The notes beneath the pieces are model-generated. The model saw only the letters and a list, made by a program, of their open reading frames with translations. It ran no database searches and was not told the origin of the DNA. A stretch of DNA of 19,040 nucleotides, taken from NCBI GenBank assembly GCA_964544065.1, contig CAZJBA010000049.1, positions 1 through 19,040 on the forward strand. Reading direction: 5' to 3'. Of the stretch, positions 6,284 through 14,084 are shown piece after piece. How positions within the stretch are numbered: position 1 is the first letter of the stretch; the number at the start of each line of letters is the position of its first letter. This stretch comes from JAYELX01 sp964544065. GTDB taxonomy: Bacteria; Chloroflexota; Anaerolineae; Anaerolineales; UBA11858. The translations under genes and the position numbers were made by a program.

Positions 6284-7704
6284 GATCGACCTGGCTCTCG
6301 AAAGCCCAGAAGATATTGTGGGCTGTCTTCCTGGTTAGCCTGCCAGTATCGAGTTTTCCCTACTTTCCCGGCGGCGTCGGCGGTGACACCCTGGTGCGCC
6401 CCTTGGCGCTCTATCCTTTGGCTGCGTTATTGGTTTTGGTCATCCTACCGCGTCTCTTTACCAAACCGATTCCCCGCACCGCCTTGCCGTTGATCGCTTT
6501 TGCCCTCATCGCTCTGGCCAGCACGGTGTTGGCCCATGCCCGCGGCATCGACCCGCATATCAACGTCAGCGTCGCCTCTCGCTCGGTGCGCATGCTGCTC
6601 ACCCTGGCGTTGGGCGGCGCGTTCTATTTTGCCGTCGCCTTGACCCCGGACTCCGAAGCGATGCTGCGCTTTTCCCTGCGCTGGATGTTCGTCGGTTTGA
6701 TCCTCGCCTTGATCTGGGGCACCTTGCAGGCGGTCTATGTGCTCAAGTTCGATCCGGCTTATTTTGATTTCGTCTCCAGCATACAGGAGCATATTTCCTC
6801 GCGACGTTTGTTCGCCCGCCGCGTCTCCGGGATGACCTTCGAGCCAAGCTGGTTCGCCGAGCAAATCGCCTTCCTGTGGATGCCCTGGCTTTTTGCTGCC
6901 GTCATGTCCGACCAGACCGTTTTCGGTTGGCGCTGGGGCAGACTGACGGTCGAGACATTGCTCCTGCCCTGGGCGGCGGTCATATTGGTGTTCACCTATT
7001 CCCGTTCCGGATTGGCTTATTTTGTGATCCAATTGATATTGGCGGTTTTGTTCTGGCCGCGGAAAAAGTGGCTCAAAGTTAGAAACTGGAAAACCATTTT
7101 CAAGCGTGTCGCTCAGGTGGGCTTGATCCTCCTGATTCTCATCGCGATTGCCTTCCTCGTCGGGACGCGTAACAACTATTTTTCGCGCCTGTGGCGTTTC
7201 TGGAGCGATGAAGAAGCCACCGGGACGTATTTTCAGTATATTGCCTTCAGCCAACGTTTTGCTTACTGGGAGACCGCTTATCAGCTTTTCGAGCAGTACC
7301 CGGTCTTGGGAGTTGGCCTGGGTAATTTCACCTTTTATTTTGAAGATGCGTTGACCGACCGACCCTTGCGGCCCACGCCAGAGTTGCTGCGCAAATTCGT
7401 CCCGGAGAAAGGCCAAAATCCCATCGTCGGGACCAGAAATTTGTTTGCCCGTATTTTAGCCGAGACGGGCTTGTTGGGGACAGCTACGTTTCTGGCTTTC
7501 TTGGTTGCCGTTTTTGGGGCGGCGGTCTATCTTTGGATGGCGCCAACCGAGGGACAGCGCTTTTGGGGGCGCGCCGGACTACTGGGACTGGTTGTCTTTG
7601 TCGGGGTGGCTTTTTCGGTCGATTCGTTTGCCATTCCCAATATGTGGATTCTTTTTGGATTGATAATATCTGCTGCGCAAGTGTATGCGCCAGGAGTGAG
7701 TTGA
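6280..7704 (+). CDS. O-antigen polymerase/ligase family membrane protein (Wzy/WaaL-like)
   Basis: A 474-residue polytopic membrane protein with about ten to twelve hydrophobic segments and a large loop, as in the O-antigen ligase/polymerase superfamily. The late periplasmic-type loop contains RFAYWETAYQLFEQYPVLGVGLGNF (near 320-345), the common W-x-x-A...P-x-x-G-x-G signature. It is followed by ARILAETGLLGTATFLAFL, another typical segment (N-x-x-x-x-x-x-E-x-G). Predicted roles are joining lipid-linked repeat units or transferring a glycan to its final acceptor. The two cannot be separated from sequence alone, though the Wzz-like partner immediately upstream (4-base ATGA overlap) favours a polymerase. 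The peptidase gene starts one base after its stop codon. No flippase (Wzx) gene is present in the window. Confidence 0.87.
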   Translation: MRSTWLSKAQKILWAVFLVSLPVSSFPYFPGGVGGDTLVRPLALYPLAALLVLVILPRLFTKPIPRTALPLIAFALIALASTVLAHARGIDPHINVSVASRSVRMLLTLALGGAFYFAVALTPDSEAMLRFSLRWMFVGLILALIWGTLQAVYVLKFDPAYFDFVSSIQEHISSRRLFARRVSGMTFEPSWFAEQIAFLWMPWLFAAVMSDQTVFGWRWGRLTVETLLLPWAAVILVFTYSRSGLAYFVIQLILAVLFWPRKKWLKVRNWKTIFKRVAQVGLILLILIAIAFLVGTRNNYFSRLWRFWSDEEATGTYFQYIAFSQRFAYWETAYQLFEQYPVLGVGLGNFTFYFEDALTDRPLRPTPELLRKFVPEKGQNPIVGTRNLFARILAETGLLGTATFLAFLVAVFGAAVYLWMAPTEGQRFWGRAGLLGLVVFVGVAFSVDSFAIPNMWILFGLIISAAQVYAPGVS

Positions 7705-7705
7705 T

Positions 7706-9808
7706 ATGTGGAAAACTACTTTAATCGTCGTGGTTTTGGTTGTTCTTTTGGGGGGATGTTGTTGCTGTCTACTTGGTATGGGTGGTGGGATCTTCTACCT
7801 TGCTGCTCAGGAGGAAGATTTCTCTTGGGAGGGGGAGTGGCAATGGGATTTGGAAGGCGGCGACCCCACGGTCACGCCACTGGTAATTCGTCCAACACCG
7901 GAACCGACTCCCGAAGCCGCGGCGACGGAATCGAGTTCCAACAACGGGACCAAGCAGGAGGGGGAAACGGTTGATCCCCAGCCCCAAAGCGAGAATCAGG
8001 CCTTGTTGGACACGCTCCAAATCTTGGAGAACGTTCATGTCCCCGAAAATGATTTGATCGCCATCGCCGAGCGACTTGAGGGCAAGGAGAATATCCCTCG
8101 TACACTGGAAGCGCCTCCTGCTCCTTTGGAGGTTGGCGCCGAGGATGTCTTTTGGGTCGCCAATGTGGATAGCAACGAGAGTTTTCAGGTCGATGCCACG
8201 CTGCGTTATGTCACCGATCATGCCTATTTCTGGATCGGAAACGAAGTTGGCTATGACGAAAACGAACTGGAGGTGATGGCCGAGACCTTCGAATATGAGA
8301 TTTATCCGACCACACGGGCCTTTTTTGGCAGCGAGTGGAGTCCGGGCGTGGATGGTGATCCCCACATCTATATTCTCTATGTCGGCGGGCTCGGCTATGG
8401 GTTGGCCGGCTATTTCTCCTCGGCAGATGAGTATCACCCCCTGGCACACGAGTATTCCAACGCTCACGAGACCTTTGTGTTCAACGCCGATACGGTCGAC
8501 CTTGACGAGGAATACACCTTGGGCGTGTTGGCGCACGAGTTCCAACACATGATTCACTGGTACCGCGACCGCAATGAGACTTCCTGGCTCAACGAAGGCT
8601 TTTCGGAGTTAGCCTCTTTTCTCAACGGGTACGATGCCGGAGGGTTTGATTACCTCTATGCCAGTAATCCCGATTTGCAACTGAACGATTGGCCCAACGA
8701 CCCCAACGCGACGGGCCCCCATTACGGCGCTGCTTTTCTCTTCACGACCTACTTCCTCGACCGCTTTGGTGACGAGGCTACCAAAGCCCTGGTGGAGCAT
8801 CCCGATAATGGCATGTCCAGCGTCGATGCTGTCCTCGCCGAGTTGAACGTCAACGACACGCTCACGAACCAAAGTGTCAGCGGCGATGATCTCTTTTTCG
8901 ATTGGACCATGGCCTCCTATTTGCTCGACGGCGGCATCGCCGATGGGCGCTACACCTATCACAATTACCCCGATGCGCCTCAGGCGTATGCAACCGAAAC
9001 GATCTCCTCCTGCCCCACGGAAACGTTGACCCGCGATGTCAGCCAGTACGGGGTCGATTACATTCGGATCACCTGCGCCGGCGATTACACGCTCAAGTTC
9101 GAAGGCTCTGTGCAGGTTGGCGTGCTCCCCGCCGATCCCTATTCCGACGATTACGCCTTTTGGTCGAACAAAGGGGATGAATCCAACATGACTCTGACGC
9201 GCAGCTTCGATTTCCGCGATCACAGCGGGCCGCTGACACTTTCGTATTGGACCTGGTACGACATCGAGGAAGATTACGATTATGTCTATGTGGAGGCTTC
9301 GCTGAACGGCGAAGACTGGCAAATTTTGACGACCCCCTCGGGCACGCTCGAAGACCCCTCGGGCAACAGTTACGGCTGGGCCTACAACGGACTCTCCGGC
9401 GGGACGGGCCGCTGGATTCAGGAACAGGTCGATCTCTCTGAGTACGCCGGGGAGCAGGTTCAGATTCGGTTTGAATACATCACCGACGCGGCCGTCAACG
9501 GGGAAGGATTCCTCTTGGATGATATTGCCATCCCCGAAACAGGATACGCTTCCGACTTCGAGGCTGATTCCGGTGGTTGGGAGGCTGCCGGCTTCGTCCG
9601 AATCCGGAACAAGCTGCCCCAGACGTTCCGGCTGGCTCTGATCATCCTGGGCGAATCCCCCTCTGTGACCCTCTTGCCCGTCCGTGCCGATAACCTTGGC
9701 GAGTACGCCCTGTCCCTCGATGGCCGCGAGGATGCCGTCCTCGTCGTTGCCGGGACGACGCGTTATACCCGCCAAAAAGCGGCCTATCGCTTTGAGGTTG
9801 TGCCCTAA
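7706..9808 (+). CDS. Membrane-anchored zinc metallopeptidase with MAM-like C-terminal domain (immune inhibitor A-like)
   Basis: A 700-residue surface or secreted protein. It begins with a hydrophobic segment interrupted by four consecutive cysteines (residues 18-21, LLGGCCCCLLG), which could be a lipobox-like cleavage site or an uncleaved anchor. A Thr/Pro/Glu-rich linker follows (about 55-95). The catalytic region has HEFQH (277-281), then NEGFSE with E297 as probable third ligand, the gluzincin-like arrangement of M6-type and related peptidases. The preceding HIYILYVGG strand also fits. Residues about 484-640 form a jelly-roll/MAM-like domain (SFDFRDHSGPLTLSYWTWYDIEEDYDYVYVEAS, GEQVQIRFEY, GEGFLLDDI), usual after immune inhibitor A catalytic domains. 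AGGAG (7692-7696) lies 9 bases before ATG, and the gene follows the polymerase by one base. Substrate is unknown. Processing of surface proteins or scavenging of external protein are both possible. Confidence 0.84.
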   Translation: MWKTTLIVVVLVVLLGGCCCCLLGMGGGIFYLAAQEEDFSWEGEWQWDLEGGDPTVTPLVIRPTPEPTPEAAATESSSNNGTKQEGETVDPQPQSENQALLDTLQILENVHVPENDLIAIAERLEGKENIPRTLEAPPAPLEVGAEDVFWVANVDSNESFQVDATLRYVTDHAYFWIGNEVGYDENELEVMAETFEYEIYPTTRAFFGSEWSPGVDGDPHIYILYVGGLGYGLAGYFSSADEYHPLAHEYSNAHETFVFNADTVDLDEEYTLGVLAHEFQHMIHWYRDRNETSWLNEGFSELASFLNGYDAGGFDYLYASNPDLQLNDWPNDPNATGPHYGAAFLFTTYFLDRFGDEATKALVEHPDNGMSSVDAVLAELNVNDTLTNQSVSGDDLFFDWTMASYLLDGGIADGRYTYHNYPDAPQAYATETISSCPTETLTRDVSQYGVDYIRITCAGDYTLKFEGSVQVGVLPADPYSDDYAFWSNKGDESNMTLTRSFDFRDHSGPLTLSYWTWYDIEEDYDYVYVEASLNGEDWQILTTPSGTLEDPSGNSYGWAYNGLSGGTGRWIQEQVDLSEYAGEQVQIRFEYITDAAVNGEGFLLDDIAIPETGYASDFEADSGGWEAAGFVRIRNKLPQTFRLALIILGESPSVTLLPVRADNLGEYALSLDGREDAVLVVAGTTRYTRQKAAYRFEVVP

Positions 9809-9815
9809 ACTATTC

Positions 9816-9978
9816 GTAAGCGTTCAGCCCTGTCTCTAAACGTTCTTGGGAGTGTCATTCTGAGGGCGTTTTCCCCGAAGAATCTCCCCATTTCGGAGAG
9901 GGAGACTCTTCGTTCACAAAAGACGTTCACTCAGAGTGACATAGCTCAAGTTTTTCGCCAAGGGTGGTGAACGCTTAC
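9816..9978. repeat. 163-bp element with terminal inverted repeats and nested hairpins (MITE/REP-like)
   Basis: Perfect 11-bp inverted repeats bound it: GTAAGCGTTCA (9816-9826) and TGAACGCTTAC (9968-9978). Inside are a second pair TGTCATTCTGAG/CTCAGAGTGACA (9853-9864 and 9930-9941, 11 of 12 complementary) and a third GAAGAATCTCCC/GGGAGACTCTTC (9877-9888 and 9900-9911, 11 of 12). The RNA would fold into one long nested stem. It sits between two convergent genes, so it could also end both transcripts. No transposase is present. TATTC occurs just outside each end (9811-9815 and 9982-9986) but not at equal distances, so a target duplication is unproven. Confidence 0.7.
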
Positions 9979-9980
9979 AA

Positions 9981-10220
9981 TTATTCTACGGGAGCCGGTT
10001 TCTTGCCCTTTTGGGGCTTTCGCAGTTCGGCCAGTTGGGCTTCTAGCTCGCCCCGCCGGGCCTCGGCGGCGGCCTGAATTTCGTGCTGGATGCTTTCGAT
10101 TCGCTTTTGAGTCTGGACGCGCAACTCGTCTCCAGACGTGGGCGTCAATAATAACGCGGCCGTCGCGCCGATAATCCCGCCAATGCTGAAACCGAGCAAA
10201 AATTTGAATGTGCGTTGCAT
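9981..10220 (-). CDS. YtxH-like small membrane protein
   Basis: A 79-residue protein resembling the YtxH family (general-stress-type small membrane proteins of unknown molecular role). The glycine-rich membrane segment (about 6-26, FLLGFSIGGIIGATAALLLTP) is followed by SGDELRVQTQKRIESIQ, the usual S-G-x-E-x-R helix start of the family. A charged coiled-coil helix with repeated Glu-Ala-Arg steps and a Lys/Pro-rich end follow. Start choice is firm: a perfect AAAGGAGG (complement of 10229-10236) lies 8 bases before ATG. It is convergent with the peptidase gene and divergent from the TPR protein gene, so it forms its own one-gene unit. TATAAT on the minus strand (10275-10280) is a candidate -10 box. 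Confidence 0.82.
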   Translation of the reverse strand: MQRTFKFLLGFSIGGIIGATAALLLTPTSGDELRVQTQKRIESIQHEIQAAAEARRGELEAQLAELRKPQKGKKPAPVE

Positions 10221-10252
10221 GGTATCGTCCTCCTTTGATCGATTTGGTCTGT

Positions 10253-10282
10253 TTGAGGTTCTTCTGCACTTGGTATTATAAT
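10253..10282 (+). promoter_or_regulatory. Candidate promoter of the TPR/LCP/deaminase operon
   Basis: TTGAGG (10253-10258), an 18-base spacer and a perfect TATAAT (10277-10282) precede the ATG at 10328 by about 45 bases. The same AT-rich core read on the minus strand also gives TATAAT (10275-10280), which could serve the divergent YtxH-like gene. This suggests a shared bidirectional core. It is predicted from consensus only. Confidence 0.42.
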
Positions 10283-10327
10283 TGACAAACGGCGATTTGC
10301 GTTACAAATCAAATTGGATGAATCTCG

Positions 10328-11551
10328 ATGCCTGAAGGATGCCTGATCAAATCTCTGTGGGGGTTGCTGGCGGCGGTGCTGTTGACCATTGCCGCCGTTA
10401 TCGGCGCGTGGGTTGGATACGAGGACGGCACCCAGGCCGGTTTCGAACTTGCCACCTTGGCAGCTCCCGATCTCGTGCGCGAGCAATATCAGTTGGCACT
10501 TCAGGATTATGAATATGGCCGCTACGATCTCGCCCGTCAGCGATTTGTCTATGTGCTCACCCAGGCCCCCGGAGATTATCCCGAAGCTGTAGATTACATC
10601 GACGGCCTGGACGCTGTCTTGGAAACGACGGCTACCTTCACCCCCACGGTGGTCACCCCGACCGTGACTCCGTCTCCCACGCCGGATACCCGCCAGGAAG
10701 AGACCATTTTTGACAGCGCTCAATCTTTGTTTGCTGCTGAGGATTGGAATGCTGTCATCGATACCTTGATCGCCCTGCGCAACAAGAATTTGACCTACCG
10801 CGTCTTCGAAGTCGATGACATGCTTTACGCCGCGTTGCGAAACCGCGGTGAAGACAAAATCTTGCGCCAGGGCGATCTGGAGGGCGGTATCTACGATTTG
10901 AGCCTGGCGGAAAAATTTGGCCCCCTCGACTATCAGGCCACGGTCTATCGAGATTGGGCCCGTCTCTATTTGACGGCGTTAGGTTTTTGGGAAGCCTATC
11001 CCGCCCAGGCGGTGTATTACTTTGGTCAGATTGCCGCCGCTGCCCCCGGCTTGCAGGATAGCGTCGGCTGGACAGCAGGATGGCGCTATCGTATGTCGTT
11101 GATCCATTACGGCGATCAACTGGCCGCCGAGGGGAAGTGGTGCGAAGCGGAAGCGCAATATCAGGCTTCGATGAACCTTCGCCAGCAGGATGGCTTGCGC
11201 CCGACGTTGATGTATGCCTCCAACCGTTGCGCCACACCGACGCCGGATTTTTCACCCACACCGCAGCACACGGCCACAACATCGGCACCACCTACGAGCA
11301 CGTCAACGCCCGTCCCTGGTCAAAGCGCGACGCCCACCTCCCCGGCGACGGCAACATCGGTTCCCAAGAATACGGCGACATCGACATCCACAGCTACCGC
11401 CATGCCGGTGAGTACGTCCACAAACACATCCACACCGGTCCCCTCGGACACGCCTGTGGATACGGATACCCCCGTTCCTACAGACACACCACAGCCGACC
11501 GATACTCCTGTTCCAACTGATACACCTGTGCCTACGGAAACATCTGAGTAG
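10328..11551 (+). CDS. Membrane-anchored TPR-like protein with Thr/Pro-rich stalk
   Basis: A 407-residue protein of unknown function. One hydrophobic anchor (about 8-30) is followed by helical repeat-like segments (about 48-98: YQLALQDYEYGRYDLARQRF then a proline-glycine turn, TPR-like). A Thr/Pro linker (102-120) leads to a second helical region (about 124-295) with further TPR-like pairs (AQSLFAAEDWNAVIDTLIAL; GDQLAAEGKWCEAEAQYQAS). The end (301-407) is a low-complexity Thr/Ser/Pro stalk finishing in repeated TDTPVP units. The stalk probably spans the envelope and may be O-glycosylated, which is inferred. The Shine-Dalgarno match is weak. The LCP gene begins two bases after its stop, so the two are co-transcribed. 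It could be a scaffold for surface assembly. Confidence 0.78.
   Translation: MPEGCLIKSLWGLLAAVLLTIAAVIGAWVGYEDGTQAGFELATLAAPDLVREQYQLALQDYEYGRYDLARQRFVYVLTQAPGDYPEAVDYIDGLDAVLETTATFTPTVVTPTVTPSPTPDTRQEETIFDSAQSLFAAEDWNAVIDTLIALRNKNLTYRVFEVDDMLYAALRNRGEDKILRQGDLEGGIYDLSLAEKFGPLDYQATVYRDWARLYLTALGFWEAYPAQAVYYFGQIAAAAPGLQDSVGWTAGWRYRMSLIHYGDQLAAEGKWCEAEAQYQASMNLRQQDGLRPTLMYASNRCATPTPDFSPTPQHTATTSAPPTSTSTPVPGQSATPTSPATATSVPKNTATSTSTATAMPVSTSTNTSTPVPSDTPVDTDTPVPTDTPQPTDTPVPTDTPVPTETSE
11444..11548 (+). repeat. In-gene repeat coding for TDTPVP-type units
   Basis: The last 35 codons of the TPR protein gene (373-407) encode a run of degenerate six-residue units built on T-D-T-P-[VQ]-P. Third codon positions vary between units, so the repeat is older than a fresh slippage event and is kept at protein level. 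Confidence 0.65.
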
Positions 11552-11553
11552 CG

Positions 11554-13014
11554 ATGCCAACGACCAAAAAACCAACCCCAAACAAGAAAGCCGCTCCTGA
11601 CGGCAACCAGACCGCCAGAGTGATCTTGGGAGTCTCTTTGGTGGTCGCCATGGTCGTGATGGGGGTTTTTGCTTATGCCATTGGGCGTGAAATTGGCACC
11701 CCGCCCGCGGCTCTTTACAAGACGACCACGCCGATACCCGGCTTCACGCCCCAGCTTGAAACCGAGCAGGCGGGAGAAAAACCCTCTCCGTCACCAACCG
11801 AGGATGTCGATGCTCAAGCCCCCAGCCCCTTGAAGACGCCGCGCATCCAACCTGAGTTGACCCCCTGGGACGGCAAGGAGCGCGTCACCGTCTTGATCAT
11901 GGGCCTGGATTACCGCGATTGGGTCGCGCATTCGGGCGCCTCCCGCACCGACACGATGATGCTCTTGACCATGGACCCGATCACCAAGACGGCGGGGATG
12001 CTCTCGGTGCCGCGTGACCTGTGGGTGCCGATTCCGGGTTTTAGCCACGGCAAGATCAACACGGCCCATGTGCTGGGCGAGGCCAATAATTTGCCCGGCG
12101 GCGGCCCCGGCTTGGCCGTCAAAACGGTGGAACGCGTCATCGGCGTGCCGATCCATTATTACGCCATCGTCGATTTTCAGGCTTTCATCCGCTTCATCGA
12201 TGAGTTAGGCGGCGTCAAATTGGAGATTCCTTACGAGATCGAAGTCGATCTGCTCAACGGCAAGAACAAGGTGATCAAGCCGGGTGTTCATACCTTGCCG
12301 GGCGATTATGCCCTTGCCTATGCCCGCAACCGCACCACCGGCCACGGCGATTTCGACCGCGCCCGCCGCCAGCAGCAGGTCATCCTCGGGATTCGCGACC
12401 GCATCCTCGATTTCAAGATGCTGCCCGATTTGATCGACAAAGCTCCCGCGCTCTATCAGGAACTCGTCTCCGGGGTGTCCACCAACATGAAGCTGGATGA
12501 GGTCATCCGTCTGGCGTTGCTGGCGCAGAAGATTCCCGATGAGAACATTCGTCAGGGCGTCATCGATACCAAGTATGTCGCTTATGGCTGGTCGCCGGAT
12601 AATTTAAGCATCCTGATCCCTTATCCCGACCGCATCCGGTTGTTGCGTGATGAAATTTTCAGTTCCTCCGGCACAATGGGGCCGCTGGCCCCTGGCGGAG
12701 AAACCGAGCGCATGGTCGAGGAAGGTGCTACCATCGCGATCAGGAACGGCACGGATGTGGAAGATTTGGCCGAGCGCACCGCCGCTTATTTGACCTCCCA
12801 GGGTGCTACCGTCGCCGAGGTGAGTGTCGCAGATCAGCGTTTTGTCAAAACCACGCTCGTCGATTACGTCGGCAGGCCCTATACGCTCCAGTATCTCGTC
12901 TCCCTGCTGGGCGTTGAAACCCGCCACATCGAATTCAATTACGACCCCAACCATCCCGTCGATGTCGAGATCATTATAGGAGACGACTGGGTCTCCAAGG
13001 AGAATTTGCCTTGA
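11554..13014 (+). CDS. LytR-CpsA-Psr (LCP) family glycopolymer transferase
   Basis: Predicted to move an undecaprenyl-pyrophosphate-linked glycopolymer onto its envelope acceptor outside the membrane. The 486 residues show a basic N-terminus, one membrane segment (about 22-42), and a Pro/Thr/Glu-rich spacer (50-105). The LCP domain (about 109-275) follows with the landmark residues SRTDTMML (130-137), PRDLWVPIPG (153-162), HYYAIVDFQAF and ARNRTTGHGDFDRARRQQQ (257-275), whose arginines bind the polyprenyl pyrophosphate. A C-terminal LytR_C-type domain (about 391-476, ATIAIRNGTDVEDLAERTAAYL...) completes the usual two-domain form. The start two bases after the preceding stop and the junction with the next gene (TGATG) put it in the middle of a tight operon. 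In context it may attach the glycan made by the Wzz/Wzy-type genes upstream. Confidence 0.92.
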   Translation: MPTTKKPTPNKKAAPDGNQTARVILGVSLVVAMVVMGVFAYAIGREIGTPPAALYKTTTPIPGFTPQLETEQAGEKPSPSPTEDVDAQAPSPLKTPRIQPELTPWDGKERVTVLIMGLDYRDWVAHSGASRTDTMMLLTMDPITKTAGMLSVPRDLWVPIPGFSHGKINTAHVLGEANNLPGGGPGLAVKTVERVIGVPIHYYAIVDFQAFIRFIDELGGVKLEIPYEIEVDLLNGKNKVIKPGVHTLPGDYALAYARNRTTGHGDFDRARRQQQVILGIRDRILDFKMLPDLIDKAPALYQELVSGVSTNMKLDEVIRLALLAQKIPDENIRQGVIDTKYVAYGWSPDNLSILIPYPDRIRLLRDEIFSSSGTMGPLAPGGETERMVEEGATIAIRNGTDVEDLAERTAAYLTSQGATVAEVSVADQRFVKTTLVDYVGRPYTLQYLVSLLGVETRHIEFNYDPNHPVDVEIIIGDDWVSKENLP

Positions 13015-14042
13015 TGCCAAAACACATGGTCAGCCCCGACATCCCCTGGGTGGATTTGCACCGCCATTTGGACGGCAACATTCGCCTGGAGACGATTTTG
13101 GACCTGGGCCGCCAACACGACATCCCTTTGCCCGCCTGGGAGGTGGAAACCCTGCGGCCCCATGTCCAGGTGACCGAGCCGAAGCCCGGCGTGATGGCTT
13201 TTCTGGCCAACTTCGAGTGGATGGTCGCTGTTTTGGCCGATCAGGCCGCTTGCCGCCGGGTGGCCTATGAGAACGTCGAAGATGCCTGGCGTGAAGGCCT
13301 CGATTACGTCGAGCTTCGCTTTAGCCCCGTTTTCATGGCCGAGCCTCACGACCTGGAACCCGCCAGCGTGGTCGCCGCTGTGGTGGAGGGGATTCAGCAG
13401 GGACGGCGAGATTACCCCGTCGAGGTCAATTTGATCGGGATCATCAGCCGGACCTACGGCCCCGAAAAAGGCTGGCAGGAATTAGCTGCCTTGCTCACCC
13501 GGCGAGATCACTTCGTTGGGCTGGATTTGGCCGGGGATGAGATCAACTTCCCCGGTGCCTTGTTCGTGGAACACTGCCAGGAGGCCCGGGACGTGGGCTG
13601 GTGGGTTACCGTTCATGCTGGTGAATCCTGCGGCCCGGAGCGGGTCTGGGAGGCGATCCAAGAGTTAGGCGCCAGCCGCATCGGGCACGCTGTCCACGCC
13701 GTGGAAGATCCCGACTTGCTAGCCTTCCTGCGTGAGCAACGGATTGGCATCGAGTGCAATCTGACCAGCAATGTGCAGACCACCACCGTGCCGGGTTTTG
13801 CCTCCCATCCCTTGCGCACTTTCCTGGAACAGGGTTTGTTGGCCACGATCAACACCGACGATCCGGGCATCAGCAACATCGATCTTGCCCATGAGTACAA
13901 CGTCGCTGCCCCGGCTGCGGGCCTGACCATGGAGCGAATCCATCAAGCCCAGGCCAACGCCGTGGAAGTCGCTTTTCTGACCGCGGCGCAAAAGGAAACT
14001 CTCAAACGGCGGAAGCAACTCGCGAGGGATGAAAAGTTTTAA
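13014..14042 (+). CDS. add: Adenosine deaminase family protein
   Basis: A cytosolic zinc hydrolase that converts adenosine (or a related aminopurine or nucleoside) to the deaminated product and ammonia in purine salvage. The 342 residues carry all the family's metal and catalytic positions: H16 and H18 in DLHRHLDG, H201 and E204 in VHAGE, H225 in RIGHAVHA, and D282-D283 in NTDDP. DLAGDE and ECNLTSN are also present. Position 17 is Arg where classic enzymes often have Val or Cys. The motif H225-A replaces the common HG, so substrate preference may differ from true adenosine. ATG 13014 shares its A with the preceding TGA stop. A TTG one codon earlier is also possible, and AAGGAG (12997-13002) serves either. 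Its place behind an LCP gene has no obvious metabolic logic. Confidence 0.88.
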   Translation: MPKHMVSPDIPWVDLHRHLDGNIRLETILDLGRQHDIPLPAWEVETLRPHVQVTEPKPGVMAFLANFEWMVAVLADQAACRRVAYENVEDAWREGLDYVELRFSPVFMAEPHDLEPASVVAAVVEGIQQGRRDYPVEVNLIGIISRTYGPEKGWQELAALLTRRDHFVGLDLAGDEINFPGALFVEHCQEARDVGWWVTVHAGESCGPERVWEAIQELGASRIGHAVHAVEDPDLLAFLREQRIGIECNLTSNVQTTTVPGFASHPLRTFLEQGLLATINTDDPGISNIDLAHEYNVAAPAAGLTMERIHQAQANAVEVAFLTAAQKETLKRRKQLARDEKF

Positions 14043-14076
14043 CGCGGAGACGCAGAGAGGTAGAGACGCGGAGATG
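14041..14076 (+). repeat. Purine-rich degenerate direct repeat
   Basis: The spacer after the deaminase gene repeats ACGCGGAGA twice (near 14042-14050 and 14067-14075), with ACGCAGAGA between them. It supplies the only ribosome-binding-like GGAG in front of the next gene. The origin of the repeat is unknown. Confidence 0.5.
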
Positions 14077-14084
14077 AGAAATCT

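Noticed and set aside
6445..7416. Minus-strand open frame of 323 codons opposite the polymerase gene
   Set aside because: The product is rich in Gln, Gly and Arg with no domain. The sense strand encodes a clear multi-pass membrane protein.
7769..8557. Minus-strand open frame of 262 codons opposite the first part of the peptidase gene
   Set aside because: It is an antisense shadow with no start signal and no family resemblance.
8609..9775. Long minus-strand open frame (388 codons) opposite the peptidase gene
   Set aside because: It lies entirely inside the HExxH peptidase gene, has no recognisable domain and no ribosome-binding site. In GC-rich genes the antisense frame is often open.
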